Shown here: positions 23,818 to 32,885 of the stretch, in pieces
Layout: each line of letters begins with the position of its first letter
Position numbering within the stretch: the stretch's first letter is position 1
Source of the DNA: Paenibacillus pabuli
Lineage (GTDB): Bacteria; Bacillota; Bacilli; Paenibacillales; Paenibacillaceae
Assembly: GCF_039831995.1 (NCBI RefSeq)
Contig: NZ_JBDOIO010000003.1
Coordinates: 2,604,001 to 2,668,000, forward strand
DNA: 64,000 nucleotides
Direction of reading: 5' to 3'
Notes under the pieces: generated by a model
What the model saw: the letters and a program-made list of their open reading frames with translations, nothing else
What the model was told of the DNA's origin: nothing
Databases searched by the model: none
Position numbers and translations under genes: made by a program

Positions 23818-24134
23818 TGGATCACTTTGTGGCTTTTATGCTACCCACTTAACCACTGTTTGGATTCAATTCTACAAGACACGAACATCACAACCGACGG
23901 AATTAACGATTAATATGACAACAATTTTGAGTGGCATCACTCTTTTGTGTTAATTATCGACGCGAACTTCCATACAAGCGCGGCCCTAAAGATCGTCCAT
24001 CTGCAAAGTCGTAGCTACGACGAGTCGAATGAGATCCGTGATGACGTCGCCTGAGGCGAGGCGATCGGAACTAAGTCCGGGTCAGCCTTCCTCATCCCCA
24101 CTCTTTTCATACTCTTTAGCGAGTCACCATATTC
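23818..24134. other. Gap without recognisable gene
   Basis: Nothing coding on either strand. TCGCC-TGAGGCGA-GGCGA (24048-24065) is a GC-rich stem without T-run, lying 70 bases past the minus-strand solute-binding-protein stop. Confidence 0.4.
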
Positions 24135-25502
24135 TTATTTCTTTGCCGTCTGAGCCTTTTTTAATTTATCAGCAACAGCCTGAGTGCTGGATTGAATAGC
24201 AGCTGTTGCTTTGTCTATGGTTTTCTTCCCGTTTACTACCTGTGTCAGTTCTTTAAGTAGAATTGAGCGGAATTTCAATTCAAAATTTGGTGACTTGTTC
24301 ATGAGGACATAACTTGTTATCGATGAATTCAGATTAGGTTTTAATTTATAGAACGCATCCAACTTGTAACCAGAGTACTCCTTAATCATGCGAGAAAGAG
24401 GAGCACCGATACTATTATTCGAGCTATTGGGCTTATAGTATTCGGTAGCATAGTCCTCTCCATTGAAATATTTGATGAAATCCCAAGCAGTATCAACATG
24501 AGATGCACCTGCTGGAATCGCGAATATCTCATTAATGAAAACGTTCCCTGTTGACTCTCGATCCTTAGCCGCAGGGCCAGCAGCAATACCAAGCGTGAAA
24601 GATTTATAATTCTTCACTCCACTTTTTGCTGCTTGTAGGGACTGCAGCTGACTAATCGGGGCTACTATCATAGCTGATCGTCCCATAATGAATGAGCTGC
24701 TTTCCAAGTAACTTTTGCCCGACAGACTGATCCTTTCGTCTAGTACCCCGGACTTCGTTGCCTCGCTCGACAGACGATAGGCATTTTTCCACGCAGTTGT
24801 ATTTGCAGTAACCTTTAGCGTACTTGGATCCATGTACGTTAACCCTTCTGTTCTGGCGATATCCATGACCAAATTGCTGGATCCAAAGGAGCTTAGACCC
24901 CAAATTCGGGAGTTCTTATCTCCCTTGGTAGGAAATTTCTTAGCAAGATTCAATATCTCTTCCCATGTCGTTCCATCACTTGGTGCCTTAACATTGTACT
25001 TTTTAAATAAATCAGCATTATACAGAAGAGCGTACGAATCAACTTTTGGGCTTAACCCATAAAGTTTGCCAGCGCCTTGTTCCTTCAATTCATCAAGCAA
25101 GCCAGGGTACAACGTTGTCGTGTCATACTTATCTCGCTTAATTAACGGTTCTAAATCGACCAGCTTTTTATCTTTAGACATTTGTTGGTACTCGTATGGG
25201 GGCAGCATAACAAGATCTGGTGAATACTTTTGGATAGCCCCGTTGTAATCCTTAATCGCTTCCATACCTGCAGGTGCAACTACTTCGATGTTTGTATTCG
25301 GGTACTTCTTACTAAATACATCTCCATACGTCCTTTTGAAATCGTCTTCGTTCCAATACAATACTTTTAAAGTACGTTTTGTATCAGATTCGTTAACCGA
25401 ATTGGCGGAAACTTGCTTACCTGCACTAAAAACTGCTGGAATACCAATTAACATAACACTAAGACTAACAAGCATGGCCTTCTGTAATACATTGCGCTTC
25501 AA
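24135..25502 (-). CDS. Extracellular solute-binding protein, family 1 (orphan)
   Basis: 455 residues from TTG 25502; GGAGG lies nine bases upstream, and the GTG five codons earlier sits over that site. The signal peptide (KRNVLQKAMLVSLSVMLIG, then IPAVFSAGKQVSA) lacks a lipobox Cys, unusual for a Gram-positive binding protein, so it may be released. The mature part matches sugar/oligosaccharide binding proteins: LKVLYWNEDDFKRTYGDVFS, TWEEILNLAKKFPTKGDK, FINEIFAIPAGASHVDTAWD. No permease or ATPase gene is nearby. It is divergent from a two-component system, suggesting a sensing role or transport with a remote permease. Confidence 0.75.
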   Translation of the reverse strand: MKRNVLQKAMLVSLSVMLIGIPAVFSAGKQVSANSVNESDTKRTLKVLYWNEDDFKRTYGDVFSKKYPNTNIEVVAPAGMEAIKDYNGAIQKYSPDLVMLPPYEYQQMSKDKKLVDLEPLIKRDKYDTTTLYPGLLDELKEQGAGKLYGLSPKVDSYALLYNADLFKKYNVKAPSDGTTWEEILNLAKKFPTKGDKNSRIWGLSSFGSSNLVMDIARTEGLTYMDPSTLKVTANTTAWKNAYRLSSEATKSGVLDERISLSGKSYLESSSFIMGRSAMIVAPISQLQSLQAAKSGVKNYKSFTLGIAAGPAAKDRESTGNVFINEIFAIPAGASHVDTAWDFIKYFNGEDYATEYYKPNSSNNSIGAPLSRMIKEYSGYKLDAFYKLKPNLNSSITSYVLMNKSPNFELKFRSILLKELTQVVNGKKTIDKATAAIQSSTQAVADKLKKAQTAKK

Positions 25503-25627
25503 AAATAAAACCTCCACTCATTTGTTGTTCAAACGATTATTCGCTTGTGTTGAACTAAGTATAAATGCGAAAGCTTATCATCTGATTACCGAACTTCTTA
25601 TCATTTCCTTAAATAATCCTGACGTTA

Positions 25628-25656
25628 TTCAATGCATAGGAAATATCGCTTATAAT
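25628..25656 (+). promoter_or_regulatory. Candidate promoter of the first two-component system
   Basis: TTCAAT (25628-25633), 17-base spacer, perfect -10 TATAAT (25651-25656), about 50 bases before the response-regulator start. The -35 is weak. Confidence 0.45.
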
Positions 25657-25707
25657 GATCGTGCTGCTCTTCAATGTAAGAAAGATACAAGAATCAAGGG
25701 AGGATTT

Positions 25708-26421
25708 ATGGCGGAAAGCACGATTTTGATGGTGGATGACGAAGAGGAAATTATCCATTTAATGAGTATTTATTTCAATAATGAAGGCTACAAGCTCCTA
25801 CAAGCGTCGAACGGCTTGGAGGCGCTGAAGATTTTGCAATCTCAACAAATCGATTTAATTGTACTGGATCTAATGATGCCCAAGATGGACGGGGTGCAAG
25901 CATGTATGAAAATACGAGAAACGAATCCTATTCCCATCATCATGCTCTCGGCTAAAGGCCAAGATATTGATAAAATAGCAGGCCTAAGTATCGGCGCCGA
26001 CGACTACGTAACCAAGCCATTCAACCCGCTCGAGCTGATTGCACGCATCAAGTCGCAGCTTCGAAGGATGAATCAGTTCAACACCGTTGCAGCTAACACA
26101 AACGAAATACATATCGAAAACATCATTATTAATATTGCGTCCCATACGGTAACAGTCGATCAGCAGGAAATCAGATTGACTCCCCGCCAATTCGCACTCC
26201 TTCGCATGCTGGCAGTCAATCGAGGGACGGTGCTGAGCATGGATCGCATCTACGAAGAGGTCTGGAACGAGCCCTTTATGGAGTCAAAAAATAGCGTCAT
26301 GGTACATATCCGAAAGCTCCGTGAAAAGATCGAAACTAACCCGCGCGAACCACGGATCATCAAAACCGTGTGGGGAATTGGATATAAAATCGAAAGTGAT
26401 TTAAAAGCTAGGGGTGAGTAA
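25708..26421 (+). CDS. OmpR/PhoB-family response regulator (VanR-like)
   Basis: 237 residues from ATG 25708 (GGGAGGA at 25698-25704); a much longer upstream open frame is an artefact. The receiver domain has acidic pocket DDEEE (10-14), phospho-acceptor Asp54 in VLDLMMP and Lys103 in YVTKPFNP. The winged-helix output domain (about 135-232) includes IRLTPRQFALLRMLAVNRG and NSVMVHIRKLREKIE. It overlaps the kinase start by eight bases, so both proteins are coupled. Likely targets include the divergent solute-binding-protein gene (inference). Confidence 0.9.
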   Translation: MAESTILMVDDEEEIIHLMSIYFNNEGYKLLQASNGLEALKILQSQQIDLIVLDLMMPKMDGVQACMKIRETNPIPIIMLSAKGQDIDKIAGLSIGADDYVTKPFNPLELIARIKSQLRRMNQFNTVAANTNEIHIENIIINIASHTVTVDQQEIRLTPRQFALLRMLAVNRGTVLSMDRIYEEVWNEPFMESKNSVMVHIRKLREKIETNPREPRIIKTVWGIGYKIESDLKARGE

Positions 26422-28348
26422 AATCCAACTACAGTGGCTGTATACGATTCGTTGGAGATTAATGCTGATTATGGTTGCAAGCCTGGCTCTAACAGGTGCA
26501 TTTATTTTTTTCGGATATTTTATGGCGGGAGCGCTGCAAAAAATCAAATATGTGGATGTTCCGATCAATTGGAGCATTGAGCATGCCGGATCCTTTCGCG
26601 TAATGATCATAGCCGGTATCATTCTTTTTCCCATCAGCTTCTTCCTTGCAAGCTACCGTTTGGTTCAGGATTTGCGCGAAATCAACGCAGGGTTGCAGGA
26701 AATATCAGCAGGTCGGTTCGGGCATGTGGTAACCGTAAAGGGCAAGGATGAGTTAAGTGTTGTCGCAGAGAGTATCAATCAATTGAACAACGAATGGGAT
26801 CATTATCTGGCGGAAATTACGCGCGGTTTAGAAGAAATTGCAAGCGGGCAGTTCGACCATCAAATTCCGGAAATTGCCGGTAATAAATTGGGCGAGGTCG
26901 CGCTCAGTATCAACCAGATGAGTATGCAGTTGAAGCATTCAATAGCGGAGGAACGAAAGGCGGAAAAGACCAAAAACGATTTAATTACCGGTGTATCGCA
27001 TGACCTGCGCACTCCACTGACCTCGATTCTCGGATTTCTCGAAGTAATCCAGGAAGATCGATATCAGGATGAAGTGGAGATGCGTTATTATGTCAACATC
27101 GCGTATGAGAAATCTCTGGCGCTTCGGCGATTGATCGACGAACTGTTCGAATATACCCGAATCAACAACGGTATGCCTCTGGAACTGAGCGAGCTCGATA
27201 TCGCCGGGTTAATCGGTCAGCTTGCCGAGGAATTTGTGCCGGCTACGGAGAACGAAGGCATGGAAATCAGGCTCAACATGCAGGAAGGACAATTTAAGAT
27301 TCATGCAGACGGAGGATTGTTAGTACGGGCGTACGAGAATATCATTTCCAATGCCATCCAGTACGGGAAAGCGGGCAAATATATCGATATCGATATTACA
27401 CAGGATAGAGATATGCTTGCCGTTCGAATCCAAAATTATGGAGAACCCATTCCGGAACGGGATTTGCCTTTTATCTTCGACCGCTTTTACCGGGTGGAGA
27501 GGTCAAGGTCTAAGCAGACCGGGGGTACGGGTCTTGGTTTGGCCATCACAAAAAGCATTGTCGAGGTACACGGAGGGTGCATTACGGCGCGCAGCAGCAG
27601 GAACGCAACCTCATTTGAGACACGCTTCTCAATTTCTGGCCTCAATCAGGCGTATGCGGCTGTCCCGGAAGCAGTTCATCATGAAATCGAGCAGATCCCG
27701 ACAGCACTACCTGAACAAGGGCTGGTGCCGAAAAAAAGGCTACCTCTTCAAAAACGACACTTATTCCAAACTTGGGTAGCCGCAGTATCCATGATCGTGC
27801 TGCTCGTTCTTGCGTTGGTATTATTTAGTGTTAAGAATTCATTTACCTCCCCGCTCATGGCCAAGCTGGATTCCGTCTTCGAAGATAGCGATCCAGCGAT
27901 GACGTCAACAAGCGGAAATAACGAGATGGCTTTAATAACGGGTAAAACAGACAAAGGCTATACACTTCTCATTCATGGCTACGTTTTCGACGGTCAGAGC
28001 CTAAGCATTCAATACTCAATGAAGCATTCTAACCAGATATCGGAGTCGCAGTGGGTGAAACAACAATCGGTCAAACCAACTTTTACCTTGGATGCTTCAA
28101 CGATAAAGGCGGTTCCCGGCATCGCCACGGATTCAGGCGTAGTTTTGGCCAAAAACGGAACCATCAGATTTTATTTTATTGGGAGCTCGCCACCTCCAGA
28201 CCATTTCCTGTTGAAAGTCAACGTATACCAGTTAATCCTATCCGATGGCCCAGGTCAGCAGGATCTGCTCTCCGGAGACTGGAGTTTCCAAATCCCTGTA
28301 GAGAAAAATTATAAACGAAAAGCCAATGGCCAAAGCGAGCCTTTGTAG
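26414..28348 (+). CDS. Sensor histidine kinase with an extra C-terminal membrane and extracytoplasmic domain
   Basis: 644 residues from GTG 26414. Order: TM1 (about 14-36), short outer loop (about 40-60), TM2 (64-80), two HAMP-like segments (about 80-175: REINAGLQEISAGRFGHV and RGLEEIASGQFDHQI), HisKA with His196 in SHDLRTPLTS, HATPase with ENIISNAIQYG, DLPFIFDRFYR and GGTGLGLAITKS (to about 405). A linker then leads to a third membrane helix (about 453-472) and 170 outside residues. That part resembles the DUF4179-like outer domain of anti-sigma-type membrane proteins (KGYTLLIHGYVFDGQSLSIQ). A kinase continuing through the membrane after its ATPase is unusual. No frameshift is visible at the junction. 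Confidence 0.85.
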   Translation: MSKIQLQWLYTIRWRLMLIMVASLALTGAFIFFGYFMAGALQKIKYVDVPINWSIEHAGSFRVMIIAGIILFPISFFLASYRLVQDLREINAGLQEISAGRFGHVVTVKGKDELSVVAESINQLNNEWDHYLAEITRGLEEIASGQFDHQIPEIAGNKLGEVALSINQMSMQLKHSIAEERKAEKTKNDLITGVSHDLRTPLTSILGFLEVIQEDRYQDEVEMRYYVNIAYEKSLALRRLIDELFEYTRINNGMPLELSELDIAGLIGQLAEEFVPATENEGMEIRLNMQEGQFKIHADGGLLVRAYENIISNAIQYGKAGKYIDIDITQDRDMLAVRIQNYGEPIPERDLPFIFDRFYRVERSRSKQTGGTGLGLAITKSIVEVHGGCITARSSRNATSFETRFSISGLNQAYAAVPEAVHHEIEQIPTALPEQGLVPKKRLPLQKRHLFQTWVAAVSMIVLLVLALVLFSVKNSFTSPLMAKLDSVFEDSDPAMTSTSGNNEMALITGKTDKGYTLLIHGYVFDGQSLSIQYSMKHSNQISESQWVKQQSVKPTFTLDASTIKAVPGIATDSGVVLAKNGTIRFYFIGSSPPPDHFLLKVNVYQLILSDGPGQQDLLSGDWSFQIPVEKNYKRKANGQSEPL

Positions 28349-28432
28349 AATTCACCAACTATAGTGGATATCGAGAAATGCAAGCTTCGCTTTAGCTTGA
28401 ATCATTTTCAAACCTCCGAGCTTCGTATCTTA

Positions 28433-28495
28433 CACTCTCCTGTCCATTAGTTGAACAAGCAGCCGATCACATTGATCGACTGCTTTCTTTGGTTA
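28433..28495. repeat. CCCGTTAGCTTA/GCAG-hairpin repeat between convergent genes
   Basis: TCTCCTGTCCATTAGTTGAAC, hairpin AAGCAGCCGATC-ACATT-GATCGACTGCTT, TCTTTGGTTATT. It ends within the stop codon of the minus-strand M23 gene and lies 85 bases after the kinase stop, so it probably terminates both transcripts. Confidence 0.7.
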
Positions 28496-29635
28496 TTCAG
28501 CAAGTCCCTGGAACGTGTTCCCGCGTGTCAGTACCTGGCTCTGATCTGCCCAGCGGATCTGAATCGAACGGGAAGTGAATAGATCGGGTCCGTCTGAAAC
28601 TTGAAAGTGCAGGTGTGCTTCACTGGAGTTACCGGAATTACCAAGCTGCCCGATGAGGTCTCCCTGCTTGACTTTATCCCCAGTTTTGACTGCTACACTC
28701 CCTTCCTTAATATGTGCCGTAATGCTGTATTCCCCATTTCCATGATCGATCACTACAACATTCCCTGCCGGTTCTTCAGCGTTCATAACACCCGGCGTGT
28801 TATCCGGAATGTCATTTTTGACCTCGACAACCGTTCCATCTGCCGCTGCATAGAGCGGCTCACCAAAAGCATAATAGTTTTCGTTCACTGCAGCCTCGCC
28901 TTGATAACTTGAGTCTTCCTGCGTTCGAACGATGTCCAATGCGTAACGCTGCGTTTCATGCGCATAATGATAGTTGGACATCACATCGTTTCCTCCCCAG
29001 AATACAAACCATTTACCCTTCACAGGAAACTGAAATTCGGTTTTGGTAAACGCCTTGTCCGTCTCCTCATGCATTTCAAGCGGCTGGATCATCAGGCCGC
29101 TAATCTGATGATCTTTGGTAAAATAGGCTTGAATCCCCTTGGTGCCCGTCTGATCCTTCCAGGAACGCTCAACCAAGTTGTTCAATTTGGCTTCCGTAAC
29201 CGGTTCCCAGGAAGTGACTCCCTCCATAAAGCTGTCGGTAGACGTTTTAAACTCGTCCAGCGATATCGCTTCCTGGAGTTCCGGACTCATCTGATTATAC
29301 AAGTCCTCCTTCGAACCATTCATTAATGTATCTATGAAATTATCAGGTGTAATCATCGCGTCCTCCTCGGCTATATTCGTCTCTTCCTTATTGGTGACTT
29401 CCGCTGCTGGCACCGCACTGGAAGTCTGTTCTGCTGATGACTGTTCCCTCTGGCCAGATGATTCCGTAGTGCCGCAGGCAGACAGGAGCACACACGTACC
29501 CAGGGCCACTACAATCAGCTGCCAGCCCTTTCTTCCCCTTAATCTTTCATGCACCACATGTCCTGATGTCATAGAGCACTTTTCTGGAATGGACCATTTC
29601 GCCCGTTCCCTGCTTCCCATATTCATTCTATTCAC
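28493..29635 (-). CDS. M23-family peptidase lipoprotein
   Basis: 380 residues from ATG 29635 with AGGGAAG upstream. A long N-terminus precedes the lipobox LLSAC (Cys about 54). Then come a Ser/Glu-rich linker, a DUF3887-like domain (about 95-200: TPDNFIDTLMNGSKEDLYNQ, VTSWEPVTEAKLN), and a LytM-type M23 domain. Zinc ligands are expected in HETQRYALDI (His/Asp) and AHLHFQV (HxH), with ITAHI before it. It probably cuts cell-wall peptide bonds on the outer face. Divergent from the second two-component system with 250 bases between. Confidence 0.85.
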   Translation of the reverse strand: MNRMNMGSRERAKWSIPEKCSMTSGHVVHERLRGRKGWQLIVVALGTCVLLSACGTTESSGQREQSSAEQTSSAVPAAEVTNKEETNIAEEDAMITPDNFIDTLMNGSKEDLYNQMSPELQEAISLDEFKTSTDSFMEGVTSWEPVTEAKLNNLVERSWKDQTGTKGIQAYFTKDHQISGLMIQPLEMHEETDKAFTKTEFQFPVKGKWFVFWGGNDVMSNYHYAHETQRYALDIVRTQEDSSYQGEAAVNENYYAFGEPLYAAADGTVVEVKNDIPDNTPGVMNAEEPAGNVVVIDHGNGEYSITAHIKEGSVAVKTGDKVKQGDLIGQLGNSGNSSEAHLHFQVSDGPDLFTSRSIQIRWADQSQVLTRGNTFQGLAE

Positions 29636-29887
29636 TTCCCTGCACCCCTTCTGTAGAACAATTTCGTTCCATTCAAGTGTACAGAACCAATCTTACCCTC
29701 CGTCTAACCTACTCTTACGTCTATCATAACTTTGAGGGATACTGCTGCTTCATAATTAAGCTTCTGTTAAGGTAGTCGGCACCCTGCACAGCCCTTCTGA
29801 ATGGTATGATAGACCTGATAGACCAACACAGCAGTTCATAACAGACAGCCAATGTATATATAAAAATCAGGGAGGATCTCTTACGTC

Positions 29888-30649
29888 ATGGATGAAGTTT
29901 CAATCCTGCTTGTTGATGATGAACAGGCGATTTTACATATGTTAAAAACGGTACTGCTCAAAGAGCAATTCGTGGACATCGACACGGTCACCACAGGTGA
30001 GGAAGCGATTGCCGCATGTGAAAACAAAACCTATCACTGCATCGTGCTGGACGTCATGCTGCCAGGCCGAAGCGGGCTGGAAATCTGCCCTTTTCTGCGG
30101 CAATTGACGGATGCCCCCATTCTCTTTTTAACTGCCAAAACAACCGATTATGACAAGCTTACCGGCTTCGCGGTTGGCGGAGACGATTATGTTGTTAAAC
30201 CGTTTAATCCACTGGAAGTGGTCGCGCGGATCAAATCACTGCTGAAACGGTATTTGCCCAGACAGACGGAATCAGCCAAGCTGCCTTCACATTATGACGC
30301 AACTCCGTCATCCTCTCCCCCGCAGGAAGGGGTCTATGATTACGGACGCTTTCAGTTGGTGGAGCAAGCCGGTGAACTCAGGGTCGAAGGTCAACGGGTA
30401 GGATGCCCTGCTCTGGTGTATCAGCTGCTGCTCTTTTTCTGCAAACATCCCAATCGAATCTTCACCAAGTCCGAATTGTATGAGCGGGTATGGGAATCGG
30501 AGGCCATTCGTGATGACAACACCGTCATGGTTCATATTCACCGGATTCGTGAGCGTATTGAAGCCGATCCCTCTAAGCCTGAACTGCTGGTGAATGTCCG
30601 TGGTTTGGGGTATAAGCTCATTCAGCCCGATGCAGAGCTCCAAAGATGA
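29888..30649 (+). CDS. OmpR/PhoB-family response regulator
   Basis: 253 residues from ATG 29888 (GGGAGGA at 29870-29876). Receiver: DDEQ pocket, Asp55 in VLDVMLPG, Lys104 in YVVKPFNP. A Ser/Pro-rich linker (about 122-145, SAKLPSHYDATPSSSPPQ) is longer than usual. Winged helix: KSELYERVWESEAIRDDNTV then MVHIHRIRERIEADPS. Its TGA overlaps the kinase ATG (ATGA at 30646-30649). Divergent from the M23 peptidase gene, which is a plausible target. Confidence 0.9.
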   Translation: MDEVSILLVDDEQAILHMLKTVLLKEQFVDIDTVTTGEEAIAACENKTYHCIVLDVMLPGRSGLEICPFLRQLTDAPILFLTAKTTDYDKLTGFAVGGDDYVVKPFNPLEVVARIKSLLKRYLPRQTESAKLPSHYDATPSSSPPQEGVYDYGRFQLVEQAGELRVEGQRVGCPALVYQLLLFFCKHPNRIFTKSELYERVWESEAIRDDNTVMVHIHRIRERIEADPSKPELLVNVRGLGYKLIQPDAELQR

Positions 30650-32412
30650 GTATACGGCGCAGATTGATGACACGATTCATTGGCATGCTTGCCGGTGCTG
30701 TGATTCTGATTTTGGTCCTCGGTGGCAGTATCGCCTATTGGGTCATCCAGCAGTTGAATGAGGTAAGCCTTGTTGAAGATTTCGCTACTGTCGGGCTCGA
30801 TCAACTGATCAGTACAGCAGAGATCTTGCCGGACGGCACGGTTCGATATGATCCCGAGCTGCTGAAGCGTGTGGAAGAGAACAATGGCTGGCTTCAGGTT
30901 CTCGATGAGCATGGTCATGTGCTGGATGCATTCCATACCCCTTCCGATGTCCCGAACCACTATAAACCGGGAGAGCTTCTATCCTATTGGCAGGGGAAAG
31001 AACCCTTTCCCTATCAGCTCTATCTGCTTATCCGGGAGAGAAAAGGGATCAACTTCACCCTATTGTACGGGGAGAGCAATCAGGCGGTAACGATTTTGGA
31101 TCAAGCCTACACTGTGGGCCGTTACGCGAATAACAAGCTTGAACTGCCTTCCGATCAACAGGACATCATTCGCTCGGCGGACGCGCATCTTCAGATTTTG
31201 GATGATAAGGGGCATGTACTTACTTCTTTCAACAAGCCCGCAGTAGGTACTCCGGACAGCTACAGCATTCAGGACCTTATTCTGCGCACACGATACCCCA
31301 CCAGGTATGGAATGACTACGCTGACCATCTATGATGAGCAGGATGAAAGAACCTGGATGCTGAGTGTTCCTCTTGCGAGCAGTCCGGTAGAAGTAAACGA
31401 AAATCCCTTCAGTTTTATTTTGGGTCCCGCGTTGATTGCACTTTTGATATCCATCATTAGTTTGCTTGTGCTGCTTGCACTCTGGTATGCCAACCGTTTC
31501 GGTTATCCCATGCTGCATATGCTTCAATGGCTGCAGCGGCTTGAACGCGGACACTACGAGGAACCGGCAGGTACACGCGGCAAGCCACGCAGCCAGAAAC
31601 GTAACGGAAAATGGCGGCAAAAATATCGGGTATATGCGGAAGTATTACACTCCATCCAGTCGTTATCCAATACGCTTAAACGGGATGAAGAACTCCGCAG
31701 ACAGACCAACTCTCTGCGCGAAGAATGGATTGCGGGTATAACCCATGATCTGAAAACGCCCCTATCCTCCATCCAGGGATATGCACATATGCTGGAAGCA
31801 GAGAAATATAACTGGACTTCGGAAGAAGTGAGAGAATTCGCGGGCATTATGCTGGACAAATCCATGTACATGGACCGGCTGGTGAACGACCTGTCCATGA
31901 CCTATCGTCTGCGCAGCGGTGGATACCAGCCAGCTGTGGAACCAACAGACGTAAATACGTTACTACAAAATCTCGTTCATCGCGCCGAACGCAACCCGGC
32001 TTATGGGGAAGGCCGCATCACGTTTCAACCTGCATCGGTTCCGGTGAACGGTCATGTGCATATCCCTTCATTTGAACGAATCGTGGATAATCTAACCGCC
32101 AACGCCCTGCTGCATAACCCACCCGAGACGAAGCTGATCGTGAGTGTTCAGCCAGGTGAACAGGCAGGTGATTTCATGGTTCTATTTGCCGACAATGGAC
32201 GCGGGATGAACCAGGAGACGGTATGGAAGCTGTTCGAACGATACTATCGCGGGACGGATACGGCGACATCCGATGTTGGCTCAGGCCTCGGCATGGCGGT
32301 AACCAAAGGGCTGATTGAGGCCATGAAAGGCCGAATCGAGGTTCAATCCTACCCCGATCAGGGAACCACCATACGTTTGATATGGGATCATCATTCGGAT
32401 GAGACTAAATAA
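30646..32412 (+). CDS. Sensor histidine kinase with duplicated sensor module
   Basis: 588 residues. TM1 (about 10-34), extracytoplasmic sensor (35-255), TM2 (256-281), linker, HisKA with His367 in THDLKTPLSS, HATPase with ANALLHNPPE and GSGLGMAVTK. The sensor contains two similar blocks: GWLQVLDEHGHVLDAFHTPS (81-100) and AHLQILDDKGHVLTSFNKPA (180-199). Each is followed by a region ending in a basic loop (RERKGINFTLL, RTRYPTRYGM), so the sensor is probably an internal duplication. Paired with the response regulator overlapping its start. Confidence 0.9.
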   Translation: MSIRRRLMTRFIGMLAGAVILILVLGGSIAYWVIQQLNEVSLVEDFATVGLDQLISTAEILPDGTVRYDPELLKRVEENNGWLQVLDEHGHVLDAFHTPSDVPNHYKPGELLSYWQGKEPFPYQLYLLIRERKGINFTLLYGESNQAVTILDQAYTVGRYANNKLELPSDQQDIIRSADAHLQILDDKGHVLTSFNKPAVGTPDSYSIQDLILRTRYPTRYGMTTLTIYDEQDERTWMLSVPLASSPVEVNENPFSFILGPALIALLISIISLLVLLALWYANRFGYPMLHMLQWLQRLERGHYEEPAGTRGKPRSQKRNGKWRQKYRVYAEVLHSIQSLSNTLKRDEELRRQTNSLREEWIAGITHDLKTPLSSIQGYAHMLEAEKYNWTSEEVREFAGIMLDKSMYMDRLVNDLSMTYRLRSGGYQPAVEPTDVNTLLQNLVHRAERNPAYGEGRITFQPASVPVNGHVHIPSFERIVDNLTANALLHNPPETKLIVSVQPGEQAGDFMVLFADNGRGMNQETVWKLFERYYRGTDTATSDVGSGLGMAVTKGLIEAMKGRIEVQSYPDQGTTIRLIWDHHSDETK

Positions 32413-32420
32413 AACTCCGC

Positions 32421-32449
32421 TTGACCTTTTTATTTTCAGTCTATATAAT
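32421..32449 (+). promoter_or_regulatory. thrS promoter
   Basis: TTGACC (32421-32426), 17-base spacer, TATAAT (32444-32449): eleven of twelve consensus bases. Transcription should start near 32456. Confidence 0.8.
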
Positions 32450-32455
32450 CGACAC

Positions 32456-32851
32456 TCAATAACACCTGTTCCAAAATATTGATATGGACCTTGAGTTCAT
32501 TTCATATCCATTTGAATGACCATAACTTTGCATATTGGCGATGACCAGAGACATGATTTCGTTTGCGTGCTGCCCAGAGAGAGAAGGGATTGGTGAGACC
32601 TTCTTCAGCGAACGGAGCGGAATTACCCCTCTGCAGCCGTGGCCTCGAACCTCAGCCTGACGGACTTCCCATGGAAGCAGAGTCCGGTTGTCAGTAGAGT
32701 TCACCGCCTGATCCCCGATAACGGATTCCAATGAGGGTTATGATGTTTCCTGTTTTGCGGCGGCTGGCCGATTCAGGGGATACTCATAACCAAATTAGGG
32801 TGGAACCACGAGCTGAGCGCACTCGTCCCTTTTCCGGGACGGGTGTTTTTT
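32456..32851 (+). ncRNA. T-box leader with terminator, threonine-specific
   Basis: The conserved T-box AGGGTGGAACCACG is at 32798-32811, followed by the terminator CACTCGTCCC / GGGACGGGTG with TTTTTT (32820-32851). Upstream, AGAGAGAGAAGGG (AG bulge) and GGTGAGACC (GNUG loop) mark stem I, and GGAATTACC places a threonine codon ACC at about 32625-32627 in the specifier loop. Uncharged tRNA-Thr should stabilise the antiterminator and allow thrS transcription. The specifier assignment is tentative. Confidence 0.85.
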
Positions 32852-32885
32852 GCGCTTCAAATTTAAACAATGGAGAGTGGTTCGC

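Noticed and set aside
25288..25707. Upstream extension of the first response regulator
   Set aside because: It covers the divergent binding-protein gene and its promoter; the receiver domain begins at ATG 25708 behind GGGAGGA.
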